A DNA stretch of 64,000 bases, taken from Cymodocea nodosa (Eukaryota > Streptophyta > Magnoliopsida > Alismatales > Cymodoceaceae). Both the position numbers and the translations under genes were made by a program. Positions 21,799-33,901 of this stretch are shown piece after piece. The notes below the pieces were generated by a model. The model worked only from the letters and a program-made list of their open reading frames with translations. It did no database searches and was not told the origin of the DNA. The stretch lies in NCBI GenBank assembly GCA_036874045.1, contig CM072343.1, positions 17,070,001 to 17,134,000 on the forward strand. Reading direction: 5' to 3'. Within the stretch, counting starts at the first letter, position 1; each line of letters starts with the position of its first letter.

Positions 21799-23863
21799 TG
21801 CTAATTTATGCATCAATTATATACATATTTCATACAAGTCATGCTCTTAAAGTTCATATATATGCATTCCTATGATGAATTTCATATATTATAAGTTTTG
21901 CATAAATTATTGAATATTGGATTAAGATTATGAAAAATACACAAATTAGGCTCATTATATATTTGTGCATCTTATTGAAAATATAAGTTAACATGAGTGG
22001 GCATGTGCAGGATATTTCTTTTGTTCATTAAATGTTATTTCAAGTAAGATAGGTCTTATTTGTGGAATAAGTCACATGGGCATTCTTGGAACTTCAAGTA
22101 TGGAACACACATATAAAAGCAAGGCTAGGGCAACTCTTGGAGTATCACTCTTTCTCTCCAAAGGCCATCACCTCCTCCAAGAACTTGTACTCCACTTTAT
22201 GCGAGAGACTCTCTCCGTCAATTTCCCTCAAGGTGTGAAGAAAGGCAAGGTGGGACCTCCCCCCTTTGGTCTTGGCTCAAGGCAAGTGTGGTGGATGACT
22301 AGGCTTGTGTTTGGTGTGGTGCAAGCTTCAAGAAGGAAGGTCAACATCCTCTTGTGGTGTCTCCCCTCCTTGGTTTGGATCTTCAAGTGTGAGGAATGGC
22401 AAGGGCTACATAGAAGATGGTGGAATCAGTGCATAAAGTGATGTTAGTGATGTTGTGGACTTCTCTTCTTCGGTGAAACCTTCTTGGGGTGACAATAAGA
22501 TTGAATTCTGTGTGGAGAACAACTAGGATTCCCTCCTTAACATTTCTTGTCTTCATTTTATGCTGGATCTTAAGGTAAAAATGGAAGAATGATTGATCAT
22601 ATATATATTTATATGTGTTGTGTGTTGTTTATTCCAATATCAATCATGTTTGTGTGTTGGGTTGATATTTGGGAAGTGTTATGTGATGTTTGTGTGTTTT
22701 GTTTTATTTTTCTTGTTGAAAATAGTAGATTATTAATGGAAAATGATGTTTCTATTGTGTATATAATGTGCATATGTGTAGATATGTGAGATTTGTGCAT
22801 TTTCGTATGCTAACAACTCGAATTTGGTGTTGTATATTATTGGTTTAGGGTTATGTATTTATGTTGATTTTGTTTAGGTTGTAACTTGAGATTCCAATAA
22901 AGTTTTACTTTAATTTTTGATTTGATTTTATAGAGCTTTGAGACTAGTTTACTCCTATATAGTTTTTAGAATTTTTACAATCTATTTGTATAGGTTTTCA
23001 TATTCATTTTGTCGATGTCACATCTGACGCATCCTAGCGTTCTTCACCCGATACTTTGTCTAAATTCTAAACTCAATATCTTATTCTCTATAGCATGGAA
23101 TCGACTTTTGTAATTTTTTGTTGTTAGATACACAAGTTAAATTTTGAAGAACACTAGTTTCAATGGTTTTTGTTAATAATAGAAGAAGATATGAATTTTG
23201 TATGGTGACTTCATTTTCTATGCATTGAGCGATGTGATTTGCGCATGCTTACCAAAATTGGTGTTGGTAGCAATGTACAAAAAGTTTAATTTCGAAATCA
23301 TAGAGGTTGAAAAGAAAACTCAAGGACCTTTCCAACCCCTATGATTTCGGAATGTATTTTCTCATGAATTTACAGTAACTGTACTAGAAGAATGAAGAGT
23401 CAAAAGTTCTATGTAAATCTGTGACTCTAGGAATAGAAAGTCTAGCTACCATGATCCTAAAAGAGAGATTGTCATTATTGGCTTTTATGGAAAGTTAGGA
23501 TTTGAATTTCAAACATGTATATCTACATTTCTATTCAATATTTGACTCATTTAAAGTGTCACAATGATGGGAGAGAGGGTAAATAAAGATATATGATGTG
23601 GAAACCTCAATGATCCCAAGAGTGACTACATATGTTAATTCATGTGTACATCTTGTGTTATTTTTGAAGGTTGTGTGTTATGATATAATGATTTAAAATT
23701 TTACTCTTAATGAATGAATTGATTTGATAAATCTAAATCCTTGTGGATTCAACTCGTACTCACTCAAGTATACTATAATTGCACCGTATGCTTGCAATTA
23801 TTTTTTTAAAACATGATTTTCAAATATTAGCTTAATTTTCTATCAAAAACCACTACACAAACA
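21799..23863 (+). mobile_element. Solo LTR (Gypsy-like), 2.07 kb, inside Copia B gag
   Basis: Starts TGCTAATTTATGC and ends CACAAACA. It is flanked by ttgag on the left (21794-21798) and ttaag on the right (23864-23868), a 5-bp target duplication with one mismatch. Near the right end it has 'aactcgtactcactcaagta' and 'gcaccgtatgcttgcaatta', the style of long LTRs of Tat/Athila-type Gypsy elements. No internal protein-coding region is seen, so it is best read as a solo LTR. It is younger than Copia B. Confidence 0.8.
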
Positions 23864-24546
23864 TTAAGAGTGGTCAAATTGACCTTGGTGAGAAATGACA
23901 CATTCAACATAGCAAAAGAAAATATCATTGTTGATCTTATAAAGACCTTATCGAATATGTATGAGAAGCCTTCAACAACAAATAAGTTATACCTTATGCA
24001 TAGGTTTTTTTATTTAAAAATGAGTGAAGGAGGTTCTACAACATACAATATAAATGAGTTTAACACTTTGTTGACTCAACTAAGTTTAGTTGAGATTGAT
24101 TTTGATGACGAGATTATTGTGTCAAGTGTGACTAGTTTTGTTGGTCACGATAAATTGAAATCTAATAACATCCAAGATTTGATTATTAGTGAAGAAGATC
24201 ATAGAAGAACATGTGGAGAAGCCTCAACCTCTATGGCCCTAAACATCAACAATAAATGGAGAAGTCAGCAAAGAGGCAAAGGAAATTCCCATAGAAAGTC
24301 CAAGTCCATGGAGAAAAGCAAACCTTGAAAGTACATCACTTATTGGAACTATGAAAAAGGGGGCACTACAACTCAAAATGTAAGGCTCCAAAAGAGAGGA
24401 AACAAGGAAAAGAGTAAGAGTTCAACAAGCTCTACTTCAGACGATATTGTTGATGCCCTTGTTTGTTGCATGGACAATTCCATATAGTCCAATACTTTAG
24501 ATTCAAGTGTCTCTTTTCACTCAACAAACTACAATGAGTTGTTGCA

Positions 24547-26435
24547 TGTTTAGAATGAAAAAGTGCATATTATTAACGATTAAATGATGGTTAATTGCAT
24601 AATATTTAGCTTATCATATGAGAATTAAGCTATTATGTTATAATTACACTGTTATATGCTTTAATTGAAGAATTTGCTTAATTTTGGGGAATTAATGTTA
24701 ATTTAGTACATTTATGAACTGTCGGTAAGTTGCAGACTGTGAAATTCTTAAGTATCCGAATTTTCTGATATTTCGGATAGTTATGTTTAAATTGCCGAAC
24801 AGTTATGTTTAGAGAGAATATTTTATTATTTCCAGATGTACACGTGTCGAAACCAGAATGAATGTCTTAAGTGAATTTTCGGTGAGTTAGCTGTAACTAT
24901 CTGAAAATGCATCTGAGCATCGGATAGTTATATCTGTAACTCTCCGAAATGTTATTTTATGTTTAAACTGCTACTGACACGTGTCGAGATCTGGTAGATT
25001 TACTTAAGTTATAACTCGTTAAGTTAGCATAACTGTACGCATTGAGTTACATGAATATATACTAAGGTAATGCGTTAGGTTAGCGGCTTATTTCTTTATT
25101 GCATGTATTTTATAGTTATTTTCTAAAATGCCACTATAGCGGTTGCAGGAACAGATAGTTGGAAGGAAAAACCATGTTTGCACGTATCACGCAGGAATTC
25201 AATCGCGCATGGAGAAGGAAGCATCGTCGTTGATCTGAATGAAGGAAATCCAACCGATCATTCAAGCAGAAGCAGTTACTATTAAAGAAATATAAAAGAA
25301 AAGAAGAAAAAAAGAAGAAAGTGTGATCGATGGACGGCCAGTGTATACAAAGGAGGAGCACCGAGCTTTCTGTAGAAAGTATCAGCGATTCTCCGAAGTA
25401 TCACACCAACCATCGTTATCACCACCATAATCACCAATCATCGGAGGTCTGTGAGGATACTTGCCTGATGTCAGGTCGATTTCGAGCCAAACACAGTGCT
25501 TGACAACCACTGTGAGGAGTGATCGCGTCGCGGGAAGGGAAGACATTTTCACCAAGCGCCGACTCATATTTCAGGAGATCGTAAAGCTTTTAGCCTTGGC
25601 TTCGGGTTGATGCCTGTATGCTGAATAGGAGATCATCTTGCAATTCTAGACTCGCGATTCTATAGGGAGAGGAGACAGAATTGTAAGTGGTTTAATTTTT
25701 AGTGGTGTAATTGCATTGCAAGTAGTGTCGGAAGTATTTACTGTCAAGTGAGATTACTTTACATTTCACCTTTCGCCCATTTCCATGTTCACATCAAAAC
25801 AAAAATACCAAAAACAATTTATCTTTGTTTGTATGTTGTATTTGAGTGTTGTATTGTTTGTGTTGTATCGTGATTAATGTTATCTATATCAGTTTTATGA
25901 TTGTTTTATGTTAGTTTTAATTTTACAGTTTACTGAAATTGGTTCGTACAAAAAACTTAAAGATTTTAATGGTGACTGTTTGAATCATCTAAATGTTAGT
26001 ATTGCTTAATGATAAATCCAATGTTAACTAGCATTAAAAAGCTTAATTGATGTTATTTATAATCTGTGAAATCGCCCAATGGTTGACCGAATTCCTCTGT
26101 AAATAGCAATATTATAAAGAAGAGACAGGCTCGTGGAGTTAACTTAAGTCCACGAGGAGAGTCCGTTGAGTTATCCATAATTTGAATTGTTCACAATCAA
26201 ATATTTCTTAAATTCGTCAGCAATTCCCTGTAGGATCGACCTGTACTTGCACATTGATACAATAGACACTGTGCACTTGCAGTTAAAGTACAAATTGGAA
26301 TTAATATCTAAATTGTATTAAAAGTTGTTTGTTTACTTCTAAAAGAAAGAATAGGCATAAAGATAAATTAACTAAGTAAAAAATAGAAGTAACAAATCCA
26401 TGTTTTTCTAGTGTAGTGCTGGGAAAACCCAAACA
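24547..26435 (+). mobile_element. Solo LTR (Gypsy-like), 1.89 kb, inside Copia B protease region
   Basis: Starts TGTTTAGAATG and ends AACCCAAACA, with an exact 5-bp target duplication ttgca (24542-24546 and 26436-26440). The Copia coding sense continues on both sides (NELLH before, NYV and FADDRSLDVVGKG after). The right part shares long blocks with the LTR-like repeats at 1-480 and 3083-4135, so it is the reference copy of that family. No protein-coding part is inside. Confidence 0.85.
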
Positions 26436-27283
26436 TTGCACAATTATGTGAAAACAGAAAAGAGAAAAAATTACTTTGCTGACGATAGGAGTCTTGATGT
26501 GGTTGGAAAAGGAGAAGTACATATTAGAATAAGAACCAATGGACTATGGAAATTAAATGACGTGTATTCAATTACTTGTTGTTGACAGATAGCGAAGAAC
26601 CTAAGAATTTCTAGGAAACAATGTAGTTGAAAGATGCAAACAAGTAGAAGTTAATGAAAGAAGAAATGGAAGTCTTATAGAAAAATGGTACATGGAAGCT
26701 AACACAGTTGTCAATTGAGAAAAAAGCTTTGCAAAATAAATAGGTATTTAGACATAAAGAGAAACCAAATGGCAAAAAAGATATAAAGCCAGATTAGTTG
26801 TAAAGAGCTTTCAATAGGTGAAGGATATTGACTATACTAAAGTCTTCTCATTGATAGTCAAAATGACCACTATCAAAGTGGTATTAAGTATTATTGCTGT
26901 TGAAGACCAACATCTAGACCAGTTAGATGTAAAGACTACATTTCTTCATGGTGAGTTAAAGGAAGAAATCTATATGCAACAACTTGAAGGCTTCAAAATC
27001 ACTAGCAAAGAGAAATCAGTTTGCAAGATATAGAAAAGTCTTTACGATTTGAAATAAACCCCCCAACAATGGTATAAGAAACTAAACAAATTTGTAAGTA
27101 TCATTGGTATTAAAAGATGTATTACAAACTTTTGTTGTTATATTAAGAGCTATAAAGTCTATTAGGTCATTCTACTTGTGTATGTGAATATCATGTTGAT
27201 TGCAAGTTCAGATTTGCAAAAAATTAATAACTTAAAGAAACAACTATCAAAGAAATTTGACATAAAAGACTTGGAAGAGGCAT

Positions 27284-27618
27284 AAAGTCTACAAACCAAC
27301 CTCATAATGTCTATGAAAACATCACAAGGGAGTAACTTCTGATAGGAGATCAATGGTCTAAATTGGGTCTATCTTAAGACACCTCTCAATACCTTGTAAT
27401 GAGAATGTTTTTAGGATTTTGTGCTACCATATAAATATAGAATTATTGTAACCCTATGTTGATGTTGAATGAGAAATGAAGAAAGACCAACAATCATGGA
27501 TGTAGGCATTGCCAAATCACATAAAACTTGTGTGTTTTTGTGTTGTTCTTCTTCCTCGACCTTTGTTCATCTATGATGAGTTTAGGAGCCTTGAGTGCAT
27601 TTCCATTACATCTCTACA
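27284..27618 (+). repeat. 3' LTR part of Copia element B
   Basis: Matches the right half of the 5' LTR at 20843-21558 and is followed by the catat target duplication. Confidence 0.85.
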
Positions 27619-27628
27619 CATATTAGGG

Positions 27629-27812
27629 TGTAACAAACTTATTCCTCTCATGTAATCATCTTTGTCCTACCTGTAACAAACTTTCCTATATTTGGATTGT
27701 TAGCTCTTCTCATTCTCTATAAATAGGACTTGATATATTTCTTGTAATAGTGTAGAAAAAACATTTTCCACCGCAATATATTCATCTCCCTCTTCTTCTT
27801 TACAATTCATCA
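27629..27812 (+). repeat. 3' LTR of Copia element A
   Basis: 184 bp, starting 'tgtaacaaacttattcc' and ending 'ttcatca', like the 5' LTR at 16534-16709. No clear target duplication was found around element A, which fits its age. Confidence 0.8.
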
Positions 27813-29755
27813 AAAACCATAATTTAAGAACTTCCATATGGTTGAAGCCTTGAAGGTGGAATACAATAGTGTGGTAAGTGAAGACTATTTTTCTATAGGC
27901 ATCCACAAATAAGACACCTAAGGGAGCCCTTCCACCCTTGCTTGCCAAGGTTCTGCTTGGGTATGGGTTTATTTTGAAAAGCTAGTAAATAGAATATTTC
28001 AATTTTCACTAGCCCTTTTGACTTCCAAATTGTCCTGTGCACAGGTTTAGTCCTTGACATCATTTATTGTCTTGTGACAACTTTTAACATTGAAGAATCC
28101 AATGGAAGGAAACCAAGGTGTAGTGTTTCCTTCCTTAATAAGCCTTACACCATTCATTAGATTCACAACTTGCAACAAAGCATTTGATGGAAAGGTTGAG
28201 AGATAAGCAGGTTGCTTGGGTTTCTTCTATATGTTAGGATACCTTTATGAAGAGTAATTATTCAATTTCAGATATCAGAAGTAGGTCCAGAAAAGAAAAT
28301 TTTAAAGGACAATTTTCAGCCAAAATATTTCTAAACATGGGATTTCTCAATTGACATCACCAACATGGAATATTATGAAGAATCTTTTCTTAGAAATTAA
28401 TAATTTCATTAATTTTTTTGGGAGGGGGGATGGCCCTAAATATTTCCCTTAATAACTTAGAATCCTTTGAATATTTCCTGAACAATATTCAATTTTGAGT
28501 TACTAACTTAGGATGGCAATATGTTAGGAAAGAACTACCATTAATAGTTTTGCAATATCCTTATTGATGGTGATTATATATACAAATGCATGAGTAGCCT
28601 ACATCAAAATTTTAACCAAAGAAAATCTGATTGAAAGATGTTGGATAGGTTGCAGTCATTGAGAGAGGTTCTTGTGTAGTCTAGTCCCTATCCTAAGCAG
28701 GCTGGTCTCGTGCATCTAGACAATCATACCTTGAAATCATAGGATATATTTAGTTCTAAAAGACTTTTCCATTTCAATTTAAGGAGAACCACATGGGTTC
28801 TTGTAATCCATCTCGTGGCGTATTTATTTCACCTAAGAGGAATTCTATTATTTTCAGAAACTGTTGGTTGGATAATATAATTCAATATTCAACAACATTA
28901 GATCTCTGACATCTTTTTGTATAGAAAATTTAATGCATTGACATGAAAACTCCATCCAAATGAAGCAAAATCAATGGGGTTTATATATAACACCATCTTT
29001 AGCAACAGCTCTACCTCTACTCTCCAAGCCACGGGTGAGCTCAAGATGTTGCTGATGAAGTTATGGAAAATCTTTGTGACGAACAAATAACGTATTTCGG
29101 GAGGGGCTTGTAGTTGAAGAAAACAAGAAATTAAATAGAACTTTTCTATTGGCAGCCAAAATGGTTCTTTATTTAATGGTGGCTTAGCTTCTGTTTCAAG
29201 TAATACCATTCATTTACAGGCCTACTTGGCAGTGGATATCACGCAATTGAGTTTTTGCTTATTTTGTAATATAATAAAACTTGCAAAAATATCTTACTTC
29301 GTATAAAAACATTATTGATCAAATTCAAGTAAAATATCTTGCAAAAACATCTTGTAGTTTTATGTGGATTAATGGAGAGGATACATTATTTATCATATTT
29401 GTTATTTGTTTCTTATTAAATGGTATTATTTATATTTGTTTCTGATTTATCATAATTGTATTTATGAGTGGAAAAGTCTGTTTCGATATTAATTTATATT
29501 ACATTTTAATTTTCATCTGTGTGAACGTCTAATTCAAAGCTAACTTTTTTAAAGAATCAAATTCAACATTAATTAGCAGAGGGGTTTATTTATATATTAA
29601 TTCATATTTTATTTTGAATTTTACATATTAGAAATTATCCCATGAAGCAACTGTAAGCCCTGTAGTGGTAAATGTGCACTCTTGCTGACTGGTCTTGTTG
29701 GTGTGCACCTCCCCCTCCTATTTCTCTCTGAAATTTGATTCATTTGAAAGCAGTG
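27813..29755. other. Intergenic stretch, nothing recognised
   Basis: AT-rich. A minus-strand frame of about 100 codons at 28898-29209 has no recognisable motif. No conserved element parts were identified, although the base composition resembles old repeat remains. Confidence 0.45.
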
Positions 29756-29758
29756 CAC

Positions 29759-30349
29759 GTAGTAATTAAAGTTGTGAAATAATAAAACATTACGCTGAAG
29801 ACTTAATTTGAGACTTTGGGTATGAGATGAATGGCGTCACACATGCATGCATGCAATAATTAATTGTTGGTTTCACTTTACGTGGGGGATTATCTGTAAA
29901 GTATTATCTTTGTATAAACTTCTATGTCAAATGTCTATATTTAAAACATTTTTAGAGTTTGTGGCCGAGAAGACACAACCAAAAGATAAGAGAAGAAAGC
30001 AGTGGCTGTTATTTCTCTCTACGGCTACTATTATATTATCTTTGTTTAAACATATGATGGGAGGGTTGTCTGTAATCGGATTAAATTAAAATTTCACCAA
30101 CTCGTTTGTAACTTGATGTTTTTCAACTATTTAATTTGAACCGACTCAGCACAGTGTGACAAGATTAACAGATACACAGGTGGTAAGGAAAGTTGTGACG
30201 TAATTAAACAATACAGTAGTAAACATTGAGATTAGCCGTGGGTCGTTTCTAGGCCACATTGAAAGTTTGGGTACGTACAAGTTGATTTAAATTTGCAGAT
30301 TGACATGTACAGGCGTAGTGATTGAAGTTGTGGCATAATTAAACGGTAC
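29759..30349 (+). repeat. Motif of about 35 bp repeated three times upstream of the 14-3-3 gene
   Basis: Imperfect copies at 29759-29793, 30182-30214 and 30315-30349. They share 'gtagtrattraagttgtg' followed by 'ataattaaac' and 'rrtac'. They lie 370-960 bp upstream of the ATG. They could be promoter modules or remains of a local duplication. Confidence 0.5.
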
Positions 30350-30637
30350 AATTAAGGCTGTGATGTGGCCTGTCATTGATGAAATACATGTACTTTGTCC
30401 TCATTCCTTCCGGTGCATGAACTAGACCTCACACAATCTGTGCGCCTTCCAATACTCCTCTGACTTTGTTATCGTCCTCTTGAGAAGTAAACGGGGAGAT
30501 CCGTCCACACATGCATGGAAGTGATCAAAACATGGATTAATTCTTGGACGACGGCTACCCAAACCTCGTCGTCAGAAGTAATTAAATTAAAGCCGGGCGT
30601 GACCACGACCGTCGGTGACGGAACCCGCCCGCCGCGC

Positions 30638-30644
30638 TATAAAA
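30638..30644 (+). promoter_or_regulatory. TATA box of the 14-3-3 gene
   Basis: TATAAAA in a GC-rich context, 83 bp before the ATG at 30721. A start near 30670 would give a leader of about 50 nt. Confidence 0.8.
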
Positions 30645-30720
30645 TCCCGGTCAGCCGGAAGGCACCCACCGGTACCTTCCGTCCGTTGGGAATAATCGAT
30701 CAACCCGGCCGTAGACGACG

Positions 30721-33177
30721 ATGGAGATCGCAAACCCGACGAGGGAGCAGGCAGTGTACCTGGCGAAGCTGGCGGAGCAGGCGGAGAGGTACGAGGACAT
30801 GGCGAGGTACATGGAGAAGCTGGTGAAGAACGGAGGGGTGGAGGGGGCGGAGCTTTCAGCTGTGGAGCGCAACCTCTTCTCCGTGGCCTACAAGAACACG
30901 GTGGGGTCTCTGAGGGCGGCGTGGAGGATCGTTTCGTCCATAGAGCAGAAGGAGGAGGTTGCCAAGAGCGAGGAGCACGTCGCGCTTGTCAAGGCGTACA
31001 AGGCCAAGGTGGAGGAGGAGCTGGCCGAAGTGTGCTCGGGGATCGTCAAGCTCCTCAAGTCCCACCTCATCCCCACCGCCACCGGAGAGTCCAAGGTGTT
31101 CTACCTCAAGATGAAGGGTGATTACTACAGGTACCTCGCCGAGTTCAAGTTCGGGGATGCAAAGAAGCAGGCCGCCGAGGAGACCATGCAAGCTTACAAC
31201 ATCGCTCAGGTCTCTCTCACTTTCTATATCCCATACTTGCATGACCATACAAAAACACAAAACCGGCTAATTAACTGGTCTTCCTAAGATAAGCAATTTT
31301 AATTATTAATTACCTGTTTGAGTGGTAATTTTATAAGTAATTAGTTAGAAAAAGGATTTTATTAAGAATAAAGTAGAGGATGTATCTATTGATTGTATCT
31401 TTAAATGTTCAAAGATGATTATATCTTTGTGGTTTGATTATATGCTTTAGAATTAATTAGTGCAGAATAAACTAAAACAAGTAAATATAGCTTTAAAACA
31501 ACTTGATTTGCTAGGAATTGTAAGAAAAAATTTAAATATATGTAATTTAACAATAAATAGAAATACTTAGAAGAAAATAATTCATGTAACTAATTGATTC
31601 CATGTAGTGAAACTATAATTCGGATTGGTGTTGTTATTTATTTGGATTTGTACTTACAAGTTTCTCTCTTCGGAAGAATTATATATATACATATATATAT
31701 ATGATTTTCAAGCAACTATTGATTGTGTTATATGTAACTAAGGAAATTGCAATGGCCGAGCTTCCACCAACTCATCCTATAAGATTGGGGTTGGCTCTCA
31801 ATTTCTCAGTGTTTTACTACGAAATACTCAATTCAGCAGACAAAGCATGTAGCATGGCCAAGCAGGTTTGCACTTTTCTTTTCTTTTTCTGTACATCAAT
31901 TTCCTATCACTTGTTCTTATTGCTTTGATTAATGTTCCATCTGTTTACTTATTTTTGCAACTTTGCTTATCAAAAAAAAAATCTCAAGTGAGATCGACCA
32001 CCAGAGAATATTGGAACTTAATTAATTTGGAAGTTTGAACTCTGATTTGTTTTCTTCAAGTTCAACTAATGGAACTGTTAATAGAACCCATGCCAAGGGG
32101 GGGCTTCAACTTCCTTTGATAAATTTTGATAAGAAATCAAACACAGATAGAGATACATTTCATGTGTAAATAAATTTCTAATGGTTAACTTGATACATGT
32201 CTTAACGAGAATGATGATGCTTTATAATAACCCACCAATCACAACAAAAATTAGGTGATATGATGAATTCATAAAGGAAAAAAATTGGATTCGGAATATA
32301 GAGAAAAAATGTTATTTTGTCATGGACTTTATCCAAACTTGACTTGCATCATCAATTTTGTCAACAATCCATAGGTATCTATTAGTTCTTGAAAAACAGG
32401 TATCTGACCATAATCATATGTGTGATCTAATATAATCTAAGTAAATTGCAATCTTTTTATATAAACTATAATATTCGGGTTTAAGTTTCTATAAATATGA
32501 ATTAATATCTTTGAGACATCACTTAACTAATAAAAGGTAAGGTTAAAATAAATTTTGTACGTAAACTTATACTCTAATAATAGTTACTAAGTTTAAATAA
32601 TAGTTATCAGATGTTATTAAATCATACATCCTACACTATTAAATAAAAACTTACTGACACTTAAATTTAGTATAAGTACCTACAACTTCTCTGGACTGTT
32701 TTTTATAGTAGTAGTTTTTAGATACTATTGCTTTTAGTTAACTGTAAGGGTTGTGTAAATACTACCTTGGCTTGAGGTAATATAGACTGTGTGCCGGCTC
32801 ATGACTACTTCAATGAACGAATACTTTAACTTGATCACATTACATGCAAGATAAATTTAGGGCAATCAGACATGGTTTTGATGTAGGGGAGTTTTCAAAT
32901 ATATACTGGCTGTGCCCATGCTGCAGGCATTCGAAGAAGCCATTGCTGAACTGGATAGTCTGGGCGAAGAGACCTACAAGGACAGCACACTTATAATGCA
33001 ACTCCTGAGGGACAATCTCACACTCTGGACTGCTGATGGGGTACGAATAATAAGATAGTAATTAAGATTCTCTTCAGATTAGTGCTGATAATGATGCAAA
33101 GTGGTTAAACCCATAATGATGGAAGGATGGATTGATTTGTGCAGGAACAGGACCAGGATCAGATCAACGAAGAGTGA
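30721..33177 (+). CDS. GF14: 14-3-3 protein (GF14, non-epsilon type)
   Basis: Cytosolic and nuclear dimeric adaptor that binds phosphorylated Ser/Thr motifs on client proteins. Four exons: 30721-31209, 31743-31865, 32927-33040 and 33145-33177. All have GT-AG borders and phase 0, giving 252 residues, the usual length. The phosphopeptide pocket is intact: K58 in VAYKN, R65 and R69 in GSLRAAWR, R137-Y138 in [10 protein letters not shown]. The signatures [13 protein letters not shown] and [15 protein letters not shown] are present. In GSLRAAWR the first Arg of the usual ARR is Leu, which is not a pocket residue. The acidic tail is short ([10 protein letters not shown]). The exon and intron layout fits plant non-epsilon members. 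Exon 1 is very GC-rich and later exons are AT-rich. The start is fixed by the TATA box and by the family N-terminus. The gene faces THO6 tail to tail. Confidence 0.97.
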
Positions 33178-33901
33178 TCGAAACTGAACGGCCAGAGAGG
33201 CATGCAGGAACACGGCGTTCCTGTTTATTTCCTGATATATATGATGATGGTTGTAGTAGGGAAACTTGACCCTTGTCAAAAGTAAGGGGGAAGGAACTCC
33301 GTTGATAATCTATGGTCTATATATCTATGTCAAATGCACTTGTGCTTTTCTGTTTGATCTTGGAACAAATGGTTATAAAGTGATGGTTGGTTTCATCAGC
33401 GTGTGTGCAGTTATTGTTCTCTTGGATGCTCATTTTTGTGTGCGGAAGTGTAATTTCAAAGAAAATGCTGGAATTAAAAAATATTGGAATTCAAATCCAA
33501 CGTAAGTAATGTTAAAAAAAAATTAAAATTATGTAATGTAACCGAAGATTTGATGAAAGATAGAAATACATGTGAAAAGAAGATACAAGTGATAAGACTC
33601 CATATAATAGAATTATGACTTTAGAATTATTGTTATTGCTGTCTCTTGTTGTATTAGCTTAACATATATAAACTAAAAAATGATCCATCAAATTGAAAGC
33701 ATCAATGACCACATTTTTAATAATGATACTCCGAGTGCAATCTAATTCAAAAAAAAAAAAAATCACATACGCAGTCGCATGGTTTTAGAGTCAAGTCAGT
33801 TTACCGTTCAAAAAACAAATTAACTTCTGCTTCACTTGACACTCTGGATTTTCAGAATTGAGATGATAAAGACCCAAGCCAGAACATGTGAATCCTCTAT
33901 T
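33178..33901. other. Convergent intergenic region between 14-3-3 and THO6 stops
   Basis: Holds both 3' untranslated regions. No canonical poly(A) signal stands out for either gene. No other element is seen. Confidence 0.7.

Larger units (their letters stand above)
20843..27618 (+). mobile_element. Copia element B, inserted in element A
   Basis: Second Copia element, nested just before the 3' LTR of A. The 5' LTR is 20843-21558, followed by a Met-tRNA type primer site (tagtatcaaagc); the 3' LTR part is 27284-27618. It is flanked by the 5-bp target duplication catat (20838-20842 and 27619-27623). Parts: gag (from about 21620, continuing 23869-24330), a zinc-knuckle and protease region (to about 24540 and again from 26441), and reverse transcriptase (about 26620-27280, with LDQLDVKTTFLHGEL). 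By eye the LTR parts are about 85-88% alike. It is broken in many places and interrupted by two solo LTRs. Confidence 0.9.
16534..27812 (+). mobile_element. Copia element A, old and heavily nested
   Basis: LTR retrotransposon of the Ty1/Copia superfamily. The 5' LTR is 16534-16709, followed directly by a Met-tRNA type primer site (tggtatca). The 3' LTR is 27629-27812; both begin 'tgtaacaaacttattcc'. Parts visible in order: gag (from about 16733, with YLVWSAQFYDVL), pre-integrase and integrase region (18210-19500, WHARLGH-like block), reverse transcriptase (about 19600-20450, with YGLKQSP and YVDD), RNase H (to about 20790), and a polypurine tract (20831-20837). By eye its LTRs are about 80-85% alike, so it is old. 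It is broken in many places and interrupted by other elements: Copia fragment C and Copia element B with two solo LTRs. Confidence 0.9.

Noticed and set aside
22076-22441. Frame of 121 codons inside the 21799-23863 element
   Set aside because: No motif, and it lies within a solo LTR; likely chance in a GC-richer part of the LTR.
23870-24328. Frame of 152 codons as a host gene
   Set aside because: It is a gag part of Copia element B (MYEKPSTTNKLYLMHRFF block), resuming after a solo LTR insertion.
30856-31260. Antisense frame of 134 codons in the 14-3-3 first exon
   Set aside because: A shadow of the GC-rich coding exon; the plus strand gives a complete 14-3-3 protein.
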